In this document: positions 1 to 11,200 of the stretch, piece by piece
Position numbering within the stretch: the first letter of the stretch is position 1
Layout: the number at the start of each line of letters is the position of its first letter
NCBI RefSeq assembly: GCF_000282575.1
Contig: NZ_AKJA01000136.1
Location: 1-38,400 of the forward strand
Length of the DNA: 38,400 nt
From: Herbaspirillum sp. YR522
GTDB taxonomy: Bacteria > Pseudomonadota > Gammaproteobacteria > Burkholderiales > Burkholderiaceae_D
Reading direction: 5' to 3'
The notes under the pieces: model-generated
Told to the model about the DNA's origin: nothing
The model's database searches: none
Seen by the model: the letters and a program-made list of their open reading frames with translations, nothing else
Translations under genes and position numbers: made by a program

Positions 1-2091
1 CGCGCCCCCCAGCCGCGTCACATGCTGCTGCTGGCACTGCATCACATCGTCGCCGACGGCTGGTCGATCGGGCTGTTGGTCAGGGACTTCTCGGCGCTCT
101 ACCGCGACTTCTGCGCCGGTGTCACGCCCACGCTGCCAGCGCCGGGCCTGCAGTACATCGACTATGCCGCCTGGCAGCAGCACGGCCGGCAGGACGCGCG
201 CGCGGCCGACGAGCAATTCTGGCGCCAGGCACTGGACGGCGTATCGGGCCTGCCGGCGTTGCCCACCGATATGGCGCGCCAGGCGCCGTGGTCCGGCACC
301 GGCGCGCGCCTTTCGCTGCAACTTGGCGCGCCGCTCACCGGGCGACTCGAAGGCCTGGCCCAGCGCAGCGACAGCACGCTGTTCATGCTGCTGCTGACGA
401 GCTTCCAGTTGCTGGTGCATCGCCTGAGCGGCCAGGACGACCTGCTGATCGGCACCGACGTAGCCGGGCGCGAACACCAGGCGCTGGAAGACATGGTCGG
501 CTTCTTCGTCAACGTGCTGCCGCTGCGCTCACGGGCCATCGCCGAGGCATCGTTTGCCGACTTGCTCGAGGCCACCCGCGCCTCGGTGCTGGATGCCTTC
601 GCCCACCAGGCCTTGCCGTTCGAACGGATTGCCGAGCTGGCCGGCGTCAAGCGCGACCGCCGTTGGAACCCCCTGGTGCAACTGCTGTTCGTGCTGCAGA
701 ACATGCCGACCCACCCGTTCGACCTGCCGCAATTGCAGGTACGACGCCTGCCGGCCCGGCACGCCCATGCCAAGTTCGACATCGCCCTGTTCGTCACGCC
801 CGAGCAGGGCACGCTGCAGGTCGAGTGGGTCTATGCGTCGTCGCTGTTCGGCGCGGCCACCATGCAGCATATCGCCCAGGCCTGGAGCCGGCTGCTGGAG
901 CAGGTGGTGGCGCATCCCGACTGGCCGTTATCGCGTTTTGACATCGATTCCCTGAAAGAACCCCTTGCCATGCCATCTACCGCCGCCGTTCCCACCGCGC
1001 CCGCCGTCGTGCCGGGCAAGCTCGACAAGCTCAGCAAGCTCAAGGGCCTGTCGGGCAGCGTACCCAAGACCCCCGTGCCACCGGTGCGCATGACGCCATT
1101 GCGGCCGGGTTCGGAGTTTCCCCTGTTGATCGAGGCCACCAGCACCGATATCGACACCGCCGCCTGGGCGCGCGAGAACCAGCCGCTGATCGCCGAGTTG
1201 TTGCAGCGCCATGGTGGCGTGCTGTTTCGCCGCTTCGGCCTGGACACGCCGCAGGACTTCGAGCGCTTCGCCGAGGCCATCGAGCCCGAGCTGTATGGCA
1301 ACTACGGCGACCTGCCCAAGAAGGAGGGCGGCAAGAAGACCTATCGCTCTACGCCATATCCCGAGCAGCAGATGATCCTGTACCACAACGAAAGTGCGCA
1401 CATCGAGCGCTGGCCACGCAAGCAGTGGTTCTTCTGCGAGTTGCCCTCGCCGGTGGGCGGTGCCACGCCGATCGTCGACTGCCGCGAAATGCTGCAACGG
1501 CTGCCCGCGGCGCTGCGGCGCGAGTTCGAGCAAAAGCAGTTGCGCTACGTGCGCACCTTTACCCCGCGCCTCGATGTCAGCTGGCAGTCGTTCTTCCAGA
1601 CCGATGACCGCGCCGTGGTCGAGGCCCGGCTGGACGCGGCCGGCACCGGCTATCGCTGGCTCGACGACGACACCCTGCAGACCAGTACCAGGTGCCCGGC
1701 GGTGATCGTGCATCCGGTGACCGGCGCCGAGGTGTTCTTCAACCAGGTGCAGCTGCATCACCCGTATTGCCTGGAACCGGAGGTGCGCCGCGACCTGCTG
1801 TCGATGGTCGGGCCCGATCGCCTGCCGCGCAATGTGCTGTTTGGCGACGGCAGTGTCATCAGCGACGCCACCATGGAGTTGATCGGCCAGCTCTACGAGC
1901 AGTGCGCGGTGCGCTTCGACTGGCAGCAGGGTGACGTGGTGATGCTGGACAACATGCTGGCGGCCCATGCGCGAGACCCGTACCAGGGACCGCGCAAGAT
2001 CGTCGTCGCCATGGGCGCCATGGTGGAGCGGGCCGACGTGTCGGTGCCGGCGACGGCATTCTCGGATACCTCGACGGGAGCGGCATCATGA
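1..2091 (+). CDS. NRPS C-terminal part: condensation domain fused to aspartate beta-hydroxylase (5' partial)
   Basis: The reading frame is open from base 1, so the ATG at 22 is internal and the gene begins upstream. The first ~310 residues are the rest of a condensation (C) domain with its HHxxxDG motif intact (His-His at 40-45, Asp-Gly at 55-60). A Pro/Lys-rich linker (about 970-1090) leads to a TauD-like Fe(II)/2-oxoglutarate dioxygenase. Its facial triad is H-x-E at 1384-1392 and a distal His at 1966-1968, and a 2OG-binding Arg lies at 1993. A hydroxylase fused to the C-terminus of a siderophore NRPS is the known IbetaH-Asp arrangement, in which carrier-bound Asp is beta-hydroxylated with predicted L-threo outcome. 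The next gene starts inside the stop codon (ATGA at 2088-2091) and supplies the Asp-loading domains, so one module is split over two proteins. The substrate is inferred from family and context. Confidence 0.9.
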   Translation, partial: RAPQPRHMLLLALHHIVADGWSIGLLVRDFSALYRDFCAGVTPTLPAPGLQYIDYAAWQQHGRQDARAADEQFWRQALDGVSGLPALPTDMARQAPWSGTGARLSLQLGAPLTGRLEGLAQRSDSTLFMLLLTSFQLLVHRLSGQDDLLIGTDVAGREHQALEDMVGFFVNVLPLRSRAIAEASFADLLEATRASVLDAFAHQALPFERIAELAGVKRDRRWNPLVQLLFVLQNMPTHPFDLPQLQVRRLPARHAHAKFDIALFVTPEQGTLQVEWVYASSLFGAATMQHIAQAWSRLLEQVVAHPDWPLSRFDIDSLKEPLAMPSTAAVPTAPAVVPGKLDKLSKLKGLSGSVPKTPVPPVRMTPLRPGSEFPLLIEATSTDIDTAAWARENQPLIAELLQRHGGVLFRRFGLDTPQDFERFAEAIEPELYGNYGDLPKKEGGKKTYRSTPYPEQQMILYHNESAHIERWPRKQWFFCELPSPVGGATPIVDCREMLQRLPAALRREFEQKQLRYVRTFTPRLDVSWQSFFQTDDRAVVEARLDAAGTGYRWLDDDTLQTSTRCPAVIVHPVTGAEVFFNQVQLHHPYCLEPEVRRDLLSMVGPDRLPRNVLFGDGSVISDATMELIGQLYEQCAVRFDWQQGDVVMLDNMLAAHARDPYQGPRKIVVAMGAMVERADVSVPATAFSDTSTGAAS

Positions 2092-5000
2092 TCCAATCCA
2101 CCCCCCTGGCCGCCGAGGCCAGTTTCGCGCTCAGTTCCGAGCAACGCCAGTGCGCGCTGGCCGGCGGGCCGGTGCTGTGGCTGGATATCCGGGGCGAACT
2201 GGACGCGCCGCGCCTGCAACAGGCCTGGCGCACCGTGGTCGGGCGCCACGGCGTGCTGCGCCACGCCTTCGGCGCGGTCAGCGGCTACCGCGGCCTGCGC
2301 CAGCAGCAGCTGCCCGAGCCGATGGCGCAGGCGCTGCAGTTGCCGTTGCACGATTGGCGCGACCAGGGCGCGGCCCGGCATGCGGCGTGGCAGCAGTGGC
2401 AGGCGCAATCGCCCGCCCAGGTACAGGCCTGCCTGGGGCGCGTGGGCGACCGGCAATGGCAGCTGTGGCTGGCCGCACCGGCGTTGGTCGCCGATGCCCG
2501 CAGCCTGCTGCAACTGGTGGCCGACCTGCGCGATGTCTACCTGGGCCATGCGCTGCCGGCCGCCTTCGACTATGCAGACTACATGCAATGGCGGCAGTCG
2601 CTGGACGAAGACGACGAGGCCAGCGCCGGGCAGGCGTATTGGGCCAACCAGGCCGAGCAGGCGCGGCAGGCGCCTGCTGCAAGGCTGAGCTACCGGCGTG
2701 AGGTCGCCACCGCAGGCGCGCCGCGCGGGGTGCAGGCTAGCGTGCTGGCCGCACCGCTGGCCGCTGGCCTGCATGCCTGGTGCAGCCGCACGCAATGGGC
2801 CCCGGCCACCGTATTGCATGCGGCCTGGCTGACGCTGCTGGCCAGGCTGGGCCAGCAGGACCAGATGCGCAGCGCATGGCAGCACGATTGCCGCGACGAC
2901 TACGAGCCGATGGCACAGGCGGTCGGCCCGTATGGCAAGACCTTCCCGCTGGCGCTGGCGCTGCAGCCGGATTTCGAGCAGACGGTGCGCGAACTGGCGG
3001 TGCTGGAAGAACGCCATATCGGCGCCCAGGAATACATGAACGATGAAGTCGCGGCGGCCTGCACGGCCGAAGTGGCCTTTGCAGCCAACACCCTGGCGCG
3101 CCACCATGCCGACCCGGCGCTGCAGTGGCAGGCAGGGCCGCAGGTGGCGGCCGATTCGCGCTTCGAGCTGGTGCTGCGGGTCGACCTGGCTGGGCTGGCG
3201 CTGCAGCTCGACTATGACGCAGGGCGCTATGACGACCTCGCCATGGCGGGCCTGCTGCGGCAGTACCAGGCCTGGCTGGAGCAGGTGCTGCAGCACGGGG
3301 CAGCACCGTTGGCCACGCTGTACTGGGATGACCAGGCGCTGTGGCCGCAGCGTCTGCCGGTGCACGCGGTGCAAGTCGATATCGGCGGCACCGACCTGCT
3401 GTCACGGCTGGCCGCGCATGCGCAGGCCCGGCCGCGGGCCAATGCCTTGTCCAGCGCCCATGATCGCCTGGACTACGGCACGCTGATGGCACGCGTGAAC
3501 CAGTTGGCGCACTGGATGCAGGAGCAGGGGATCGGGCCACAGGCGCGGGTCGCGCTGGCCCTGCGCCGCTCGCCCGACATGGTGGTGGCGCTGCTGGCCA
3601 CCTGGCGCGCCGGTGCGGCCTACGTACCGATCGACGCCGATTGGCCCGCCGCGCGGCGCGAGCGCGTGCTGGCCGATGCCCAGCCCCGGCTGGTGCTGCA
3701 CGACCAGGCGCAATGGCCATCGGAAGCGCAATCGGCAGGGCAGGCACGGCAGGTCGCACTGGCCTCCCTGGGCCCGATCCTGCACCACTATCCGACCCAT
3801 GCGCCGGCCGGTGAGATCGCCCTGGACGACGCCGCCTATGTGCTCTATACGTCGGGCTCGACCGGCGTGCCCAAGGGGGTGGTGATCGAACACGGGCAAC
3901 TGCTCAACTACGTGGTGGCGGCCGACCACGGCATGCGGCTGGCAGCGTGCCGTTGCTGGGGGCTGACCAGCACGGTGGCCGCCGACCTGGGCAATACGGC
4001 GTTGTTCAGTGCGCTGTTGCATGGCGCCGAGCTGGCCATCGCCGACGACGCCGACATGCAGGACGGCGTGCATTTTGCGGCCTTCATCCAGCGTCACGGC
4101 GTGGACGCCCTCAAGATCGTGCCATCGCACCTGGAAGCGTTGCTCGACGTGGACGAACTGGCGTTGCCGGCCACCATCGTGCTGGGTGGCGAGGCGGCGG
4201 CACCGGCGCTGATCCGCCGCATCCGGCAGCGGCGCCCGGAGGGTCGCGTATTCAACCACTATGGCCCCACCGAGACCACCGTCGGAGTGATGTGGCATGC
4301 CATCGACGCCGACTGCCCCGATGCGGTGGCCGTGCCGCTGACCCAGGTCATGGCCAACTGCCGCGTGGCGATCCTCGACGCCGCCTTGCAGGCCACGCCG
4401 GTAGGGGGCATCGGCCAGCTGTATATCGGTGGCGCCCAGCGTTGCCGGGGCTATCTCAACCAGGCCGCCGACGTGGCTTCGCCGTTCGTCGCCGACCCGG
4501 CCGCGCCGGGATGCCACTGGTACCGCAGCGGTGACCTGGCCTGCTACCTGCCGCATGGCGGCCTGCGCATTCTTGGGCGCGCCGACGACCAGGTCAAGAT
4601 CCGGGGCTTTCGCATCGAGCCGGCCGAGGTCGAGGCGGCCCTGCTGCAACAGCCGGGCGTGCGCCAGGCAACGGTGCTGGCGCAGGGCGAGCCGGCCAGC
4701 CTGACGGCGTGGGTCGTCACCAGCGGCGCGGCCACCCCGGACCTGCGCGCGGCCTTGCTGGCCGTGCTGCCCGAGCCGATGGTGCCGCAGCGCTGCCTGG
4801 TGGTGCCGGCGCTGCCGCGCCTGGCCAATGGCAAGGTAGACCGGCGCGCGCTGCTGCAATCGCTGGCCAGTGCCGGGCCGGCGGGCGCGGCCGAGGTGCC
4901 GGCCGACGACCTCGAATTCGTGGTGCTCGACGCCATGGCGCAACTGCTGCCGGCCAGCACCCAGCCGTTGCAGCGCGACACCGATTTCATCGCCGCCGGC

Positions 5001-5225
5001 GGTCATTCGCTGCTGGCCATCAAGCTGGTGGCGCGGCTGCGCAAGCTGTTCAGTATCGAGATCGCGCCGGCGCTGGTGTTCGACCACGCCAGCCCGGCCG
5101 CCCTGGCGGCGGCCTTGCGCTCGCAGGCCCCGGCACCGGCGCAACTGGACCAACTGGCGTCGCTGCGACGCGCCTTGCTCGAGATGCCTGCCGCCGAACG
5201 CGACGCCTTGCTGGAAAAAGCCTGA
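2088..5225 (+). CDS. NRPS: interface domain - A(Asp) - T
   Basis: This 1045-aa protein has three domains. Residues ~1-410 form a C-like fold in which HHxxxDG has degenerated: Pro131-Ala132 replace the catalytic His pair, Asp136 remains and Gly is now Ala. This fits the 'interface' domain class proposed to dock an IbetaH-Asp hydroxylase on its aminoacyl carrier. Residues ~440-920 are an adenylation domain with core motif YTSGSTGVPKG. Its ten specificity residues read D-L-T-K-V-G-H-V-G-K, the aspartate code. A thiolation domain follows, with GGHS and the phosphopantetheine Ser at ~974. There is no catalytic C domain of its own, so peptide-bond formation must use the C domain ending the preceding protein. 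The start overlaps the preceding stop by 4 bases, so the genes are probably translationally coupled. Confidence 0.92.
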   Translation: MIQSTPLAAEASFALSSEQRQCALAGGPVLWLDIRGELDAPRLQQAWRTVVGRHGVLRHAFGAVSGYRGLRQQQLPEPMAQALQLPLHDWRDQGAARHAAWQQWQAQSPAQVQACLGRVGDRQWQLWLAAPALVADARSLLQLVADLRDVYLGHALPAAFDYADYMQWRQSLDEDDEASAGQAYWANQAEQARQAPAARLSYRREVATAGAPRGVQASVLAAPLAAGLHAWCSRTQWAPATVLHAAWLTLLARLGQQDQMRSAWQHDCRDDYEPMAQAVGPYGKTFPLALALQPDFEQTVRELAVLEERHIGAQEYMNDEVAAACTAEVAFAANTLARHHADPALQWQAGPQVAADSRFELVLRVDLAGLALQLDYDAGRYDDLAMAGLLRQYQAWLEQVLQHGAAPLATLYWDDQALWPQRLPVHAVQVDIGGTDLLSRLAAHAQARPRANALSSAHDRLDYGTLMARVNQLAHWMQEQGIGPQARVALALRRSPDMVVALLATWRAGAAYVPIDADWPAARRERVLADAQPRLVLHDQAQWPSEAQSAGQARQVALASLGPILHHYPTHAPAGEIALDDAAYVLYTSGSTGVPKGVVIEHGQLLNYVVAADHGMRLAACRCWGLTSTVAADLGNTALFSALLHGAELAIADDADMQDGVHFAAFIQRHGVDALKIVPSHLEALLDVDELALPATIVLGGEAAAPALIRRIRQRRPEGRVFNHYGPTETTVGVMWHAIDADCPDAVAVPLTQVMANCRVAILDAALQATPVGGIGQLYIGGAQRCRGYLNQAADVASPFVADPAAPGCHWYRSGDLACYLPHGGLRILGRADDQVKIRGFRIEPAEVEAALLQQPGVRQATVLAQGEPASLTAWVVTSGAATPDLRAALLAVLPEPMVPQRCLVVPALPRLANGKVDRRALLQSLASAGPAGAAEVPADDLEFVVLDAMAQLLPASTQPLQRDTDFIAAGGHSLLAIKLVARLRKLFSIEIAPALVFDHASPAALAAALRSQAPAPAQLDQLASLRRALLEMPAAERDALLEKA

Positions 5226-5259
5226 ACCGATCCTCGCCCCTCCCCAAACAAAAGCACCC

Positions 5260-8200
5260 ATGAACGAAAAAAATCATCAACTGCTGGCCCTGTTGCAACG
5301 TGACCAACAAGAACAGGGCGGGGCAGGCGGCGAGTTGTCCGGCCACGCCATGGCCGGCCCGGCGCCGTTGTCGTTTTCGCAGCAGCAGCTGTGGGCCCTG
5401 CAGCAGCTGGAACCTGGCCAGACCGCCTACAACCTGACGCGCGCGTTCCGGCTGCGCGGCCCGCTGGTGCACGCGGCGCTGCAAGCGGCCTTCGACGCGC
5501 TGGTGGCGCGCCATGCCAGCCTGCGCACCCGCTTCGTGGAACAGGACGGCATCGCCTCCCAGGTGGTCGAGCCGGTGGCGCCCATGGCGCTGGAGGTGAT
5601 CGATTGCCGTCACCACGCCGCCGCCGGCCATGCACAACTGATCGCCGCGCAGATCGATGCGGCGGCAGCGCACGTATTCGACCTGACCCAGGCGCGGCTG
5701 CTGTTGGTGCGCCTGCTGCAGCTGGGCGATGACGACCACCTGCTGGTCATCGGCATGCATCACATCGTCTCCGATGCCTGGTCCAACCCGATCGTGGCGC
5801 ATGACCTGGCCCGTGCCTACCGCCAGGCGTTGCAGGGACAGGCGCCGGTGCTGCCGGCCTTGCCGGTGCAGTATGCCGACTATGCGCGCTGGCAACGCGA
5901 GCGCTTGCAAGGCCCGTGGCTGCAGCAGGAACTGGATTACTGGCAGGAAAAGCTGGGCGCCCAGGTGTCGCCGTTGAACCTGCCGCTGGACCGGCCTCGT
6001 CCCGGCACCGCCAGTTTTGCCGGCGCGGCCCATGCCTTCGTGCTCGACCAGGCGCTGGCCAACGGGCTGCGGCAGTTCTGCCGTGACGAGCGCTGCACGC
6101 CCTTCGTGGTCCTGCTGGCCGGCTGGCAGGCGTTGCTGCGTCACTATTGCGGCCAGGACGATTTCACGCTCGGCATTCCCCAGGCCGGGCGCCAGCGGCC
6201 CGAATTGCAGGAGATGGTCGGCTTTTTCGTCACCACCCAGGTGATGCGCGCGCGGCTCCAGCCACGCATGAGCATGCGCGAGCTATGCCGCCAGGTGCGG
6301 GGCGATACGCTCGATGCCCTGTCGCACACCGAGTTGCCGTTCGAACTGCTGCTGGAACGCTATCCCGCCGAGCGCGGGCTGGCGCGCCATCCGCTGTTCC
6401 AGACCATGTTCGGCCTGCAGGTCATCGACGGCGCCGCCACGCTGGAGCTCGACGGTATCAGCGCCACCACCCTCGACATCGCCACCCGTAGCGCCAAGTT
6501 CGACGTGGCGCTGGACGTCAAGATCATCAACGGCCGGGTCACCGCCCGCCTGGAGTACAGCACCGACCTGTTCGAGGCCGCCACCATGGCGCGCATCGCA
6601 CGCCATTACCAGGCGCTGCTGCGGCAGATGGTCGCCGATCCGCAGCAAGCCATCGGCGAACTGCAACTGCTGGCGCCGGACGAACGCGAGGCCTTGCTGC
6701 AGTCGAGCGAGAACCGCCAGGGGCATGGCACCGGTGACGTACTGGCGCTGATCGAAGCGCAGGTCGCCCGGTCCGGGTCGCGGCCGGCGCTGCGGGTGCC
6801 GCACACCGGCCAGGCGCTTGGCTATGCCCAGCTCAACGACCAGGCCAACGCGCTGGCGCACTGGCTGATGGCCCAGGGCGTGGGTTGCGACGACCGGGTG
6901 GGCGTGTGCATGGAACGCTCGCAAGACATGGTGGTGGCGCTGCTGGCGATCATGAAGGCCGGCGCGGCCTATGTGCCGATGGACCCCGACCACCCGCCAC
7001 AGCGCCTGCAGTACTTCATCGACGACAGTCGCACCCGCCTGTTGCTCACCCATGCGCCGGTGTGGGCGCAGTTGCAGGGGCTGGCACCGGGTTGCGCGCC
7101 GGTCGATGTCGGCACCCTGGACCTGTCCGCCCAGCCGCGCCACAACCCCGGCCTGGCGCTGCATCCCGAGCAACTGGCCTATGTGATCTATACCTCGGGC
7201 TCGACCGGCCAGCCCAAGGGGGCGGCCAACCGCCATGCCAGCCTGTGGAACCGGCTGGCATGGATGCAGCAGGCCTACCAGCTGGAGAGCAGCGACCGGG
7301 TGCTGCAGAAGACCCCGTTCGGCTTCGACGTCTCGGTGTGGGAATTCTTCTGGCCGCTGATGACCGGCGCCGAGCTGGTGATGGCCGCGCCCGGCGAACA
7401 CCGCGATCCGGCACGCTTGGCCGCGCTGATCGACAGCGCCGGCATCACCACGCTGCACTTCGTGCCATCGATGCTGCAAGCCTTCGTCAATGACGGCGAC
7501 GGCGTACGTTGCCCCAGCCTGCGCCGCGTGATCTGCAGCGGCGAGGCCTTGCCGATGGAACTGCAGCAGCAGGCGCAGCGCCAGTTGCCGCACGCCCGAC
7601 TGATCAACCTGTATGGGCCGACCGAGGCGGCCATCGACGTCACCCACTGGACTTGCGTGGTGGGCGATACCGGCAGCAGCGTGCCGATCGGGCGCCCCAT
7701 CAGTGCCACCCAGGCGTTCGTGCTGGACGACGCGCTGCAACTGGTGCCGCCGGGCGTGGCCGGCGAGCTGTACCTGGGCGGCATCAACCTGGGTCGGGGC
7801 TACCTGGGCAAGCCGGGGCTGACGGCGGAGCGCTTCGTGGCCAGCCCGTTCGCCGACGACGGGCAGCGGCTGTACCGCACCGGCGACCTGGTGCGCTGGC
7901 GCGAGGATGGCCAGATCATGTACCTGGGACGGCTGGACCACCAGGTCAAGATCCGTGGCCTGCGCATCGAGCTGGGCGAGATCGAGGCGGCGCTGCTGGC
8001 CCAGCCGGGCGTGCGCGAAGCGGTCGTGGTGGCCGCCGACGGCCAGCTGCTGGTGGCCTACGTAGCGGGCGAGGGCATCGATGAAAGGGCGGTACGCGCA
8101 GCACTGGCCCAGCGCCTGCCGCAATACATGGTGCCGGCGGTGATGGTGCAGTTGCCCCGGCTACCCTTGAGCACCAACGGCAAGATCGACCGCAAGGCCT

Positions 8201-11200
8201 TGCCGGCGGTGGAGCGCGGCAGCGAAGCGGCGTATGCCGAACCGGTGGGCGAGATCGAGCAGCGGTTGGCGGCGATCTGGCAGGAGGTGCTGGGCATCGA
8301 GCGCGTCGGGCGCCAGGACAACTTCTTCGCCCTGGGCGGCGACTCGATCCTCAGCCTGCAGATCATTGCCCGCCTGCGGCGGGCCGGCTGGAAGGTCACG
8401 CCCAGGCAGGTGTTCGACCGGCAGACGGTGGCCCATCTGGCTGCGGTGGCCGTGGCGATCGACCTGCCGGCCGGCAGCGGCGCCGACGCGCCGCGTGCGG
8501 CCGGGCCCGACCTGTCGCTGCTGGCACAACCGCTGACGGCACAGCAGCAAGCGCTGCTGCCGGTCGGCATGGACCAGCTGGAGGCGGTCTATCCACTGTC
8601 GCCGATGCAGACCGGCATGCTGTTTCACAGCGTCTATGAAGCCGGCAGCGCGGCCTATGTGAACCAGTTGCGCATCGATATCGATGGCGCGCTCGACCCG
8701 GAGCGGTTTGGTGCCGCCTGGCAGGCGATGCAGCAGCGCCATGGCGTGCTGCGCACCGGTTTCCTGGCCGACAGCACACCGCCGCTGCAATGGGTCGCGC
8801 CAGCTGCGGCATTGCCGCTGCGGCAACTGGACGTACGCGCCGTCGATGACTGCGCCACCACGCTGGACGGCATCGCCGAAGCCGAACTGGCACTTGGCTT
8901 CGACCTGCGCCGGCCGCCGCTGCAACGCCTGGTGCTGGTGCGCTCGGGCCAGCGCCGGCACCATTTCATCTGGACCATCCACCACCTGCTGCTCGATGGC
9001 TGGAGCACGTCGCAGTTGCTGGGCGAGGTGGTGCGGCACTATCACGGCGTGGATACCGCGGCGCCAGCCGGAAGCTATCGTCACTATATCGGTTGGCTAC
9101 AGCAGCAGGATGCCGAACAGCCGCGCCGGTTCTGGCAGCAAGCGCTGGCGCCGCTGACGGCCCCGACCTATCTGCAGCAGGCGTTTATCGCACCGGCCGC
9201 CGGCGAGACCGGCTTCGGCGAGTACAAGGTGGTGTTGCCGGTGCCGCAGGCCGAGGCCCTGAACCGGTTCGCGCGCGAGCACAGGGTTACCCTCAACACG
9301 CTGTTCCAGGCGGCCTGGGGCCTGTTGTTGCAACGTTATACCGGCCACGGCGCTGTGTGCTTCGGCGCCACCGTCGCCGGCCGCCCGGACGAGCTGGAAG
9401 GGGCGCAGCAACTGCTGGGCCTGTTCATCAATACCCTGCCGGTGATCGTGCCGGCTAGCCACGACCAACCGGTGGCGACCTGGCTGCAGGCGCTGCAACA
9501 GCACAACCTGGCCGCACGCGCGGTGCAGCATACGCCGCTGTACGACATCCAGCGCTGGCATGCGCACCTGGGTCAAAGCCTGTTCGACAGCATCCTGGTG
9601 TTCGAGAACTATCCGATCGATTCGGCACTGCGTAGCGGTAGCGCCGCCGACATCAGCTTCAGGCGCACCCACAGCCGCGAACAGACCAATTATCCGATGA
9701 CCGTCGGCGTAGCGCCGGGCGACGGCGTGGGCGCCGGCCTGCATATCGGTTGGCGCTACGACCGCAGCCGCTTTGGCGACGCGGCCGTGGTACAGATCGC
9801 ACGGCACCTGCAGTACTGCCTGGAGCAGATCGTCCAGTCCGGCACCCGCCCGGTCGGCGCGCTGGCCATGCTCGACCCCGAGCAGCAGGCGGCATTGCTG
9901 GCGCTGGGCCGGGTCGAGGACAGCCAATTCGTGCCGGAACCGATTCATGTCCTGTTCGCGCGCCAGGCGCAGCGCAACCCGGCCGCCGAGGCGGTGGTGA
10001 TGGGCGAGCGCAGCCTGAGCTATGGCGAAGTCGAGGCGCGTGCCAACCGCCTGGCCAGCCAGCTGCGCCGACAAGGCTTCGACGGCGCGGCCGGCGAGCA
10101 GCGCATCGGCGTGGCATTGCCGCGCTCGCCCGAGATGATCGTGGTCTTGCTGGCTATCCTCAAGGCCGGCGCGGGCTATGTCCCGATCGACCTCGAGACG
10201 CCGTCGGATCGCCTGGCCGGCATGCTGGACGACGCCGGCGTGACGCTGATGATCAGCCAGCGCGAACCACTGGCCCGATGGCCGGCGCTGGCAGCCAGGC
10301 CTGCGTTGCGCCTGCTGGCCATCGACGAGCTCGACCTGGCGCACGGCCAGGCGCAGGCCAGCGCGGTCGACGTCGTCCCCGAACAGCTGGCGTATGTGAT
10401 CTACACCTCCGGCTCGACCGGCCGCGCCAAGGGCGTGGAGGTGGCACATGGACCGCTGTCGATGCACATCCAAGCGACCGCGGCCTTGTACGAGATGGGG
10501 CCGCAGTCGCGCGAGCTGCATTTCCTGTCGTTCGCCTTCGACGGCGCCCATGAGCGCTGGATGACGGTGTTGAGCGTGGGCGGCACGCTGGTGCTGCGGG
10601 ACTCCGAGCTATGGACCCCCGAGCAGACGGCCGCCGCCTTGCACCGGCATCGCATCACGCATGCCGGCTTCCCGCCGGTGTACCTCAAGCAGTTGGCCGA
10701 TTGGGTCGAGCGCAGCGGCAACCCGCCGCCGGTCTTCCTGTATTCGTTCGGAGGCGAAGCGATGCCGCGGGACACCTTCGAGCAGGTGCGGCGGGCATTG
10801 CGCCCGCAACGGCTGATCAACGGCTATGGGCCGACCGAAACGGTGGTCACGCCGCTGGTCTGGAAGGTCGATGCCGGCCAGGCCTGCGATGTGCCCTACG
10901 CGCCCATCGGCCGACCGGTGGGGCAACGCACGGCGATGATCCTGGACGACCGGCTGCAACTGCTGCCGCACGGCGTGGCCGGCGAGCTGTATATCGGTGG
11001 CAGCGGCCTGGCACGCGGCTACCTGGATCGCCCCGGCCTGACCGCTGGCGCCTTCGTGGCCGATCCCTTCGGCGCGCCCGGCGCACGCATGTATCGCACC
11101 GGCGACCTGGCGCGCTGGCGTGACGATGGACAGATCGCCTACCTCGGGCGTATCGATCACCAGGTCAAGATCAAGGGGTTCCGCATCGAACTGGGCGAAG

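Noticed and set aside
22-2091. A complete gene starting at the ATG at base 22
   Set aside because: The frame is open to base 1 and codes for the middle of a condensation domain; the ATG is internal.
4870-5259. A 130-residue N-terminal extension of the large NRPS
   Set aside because: It lies out of frame over the T domain of the preceding NRPS gene; homology to a C domain starts only after the ATG at 5260.
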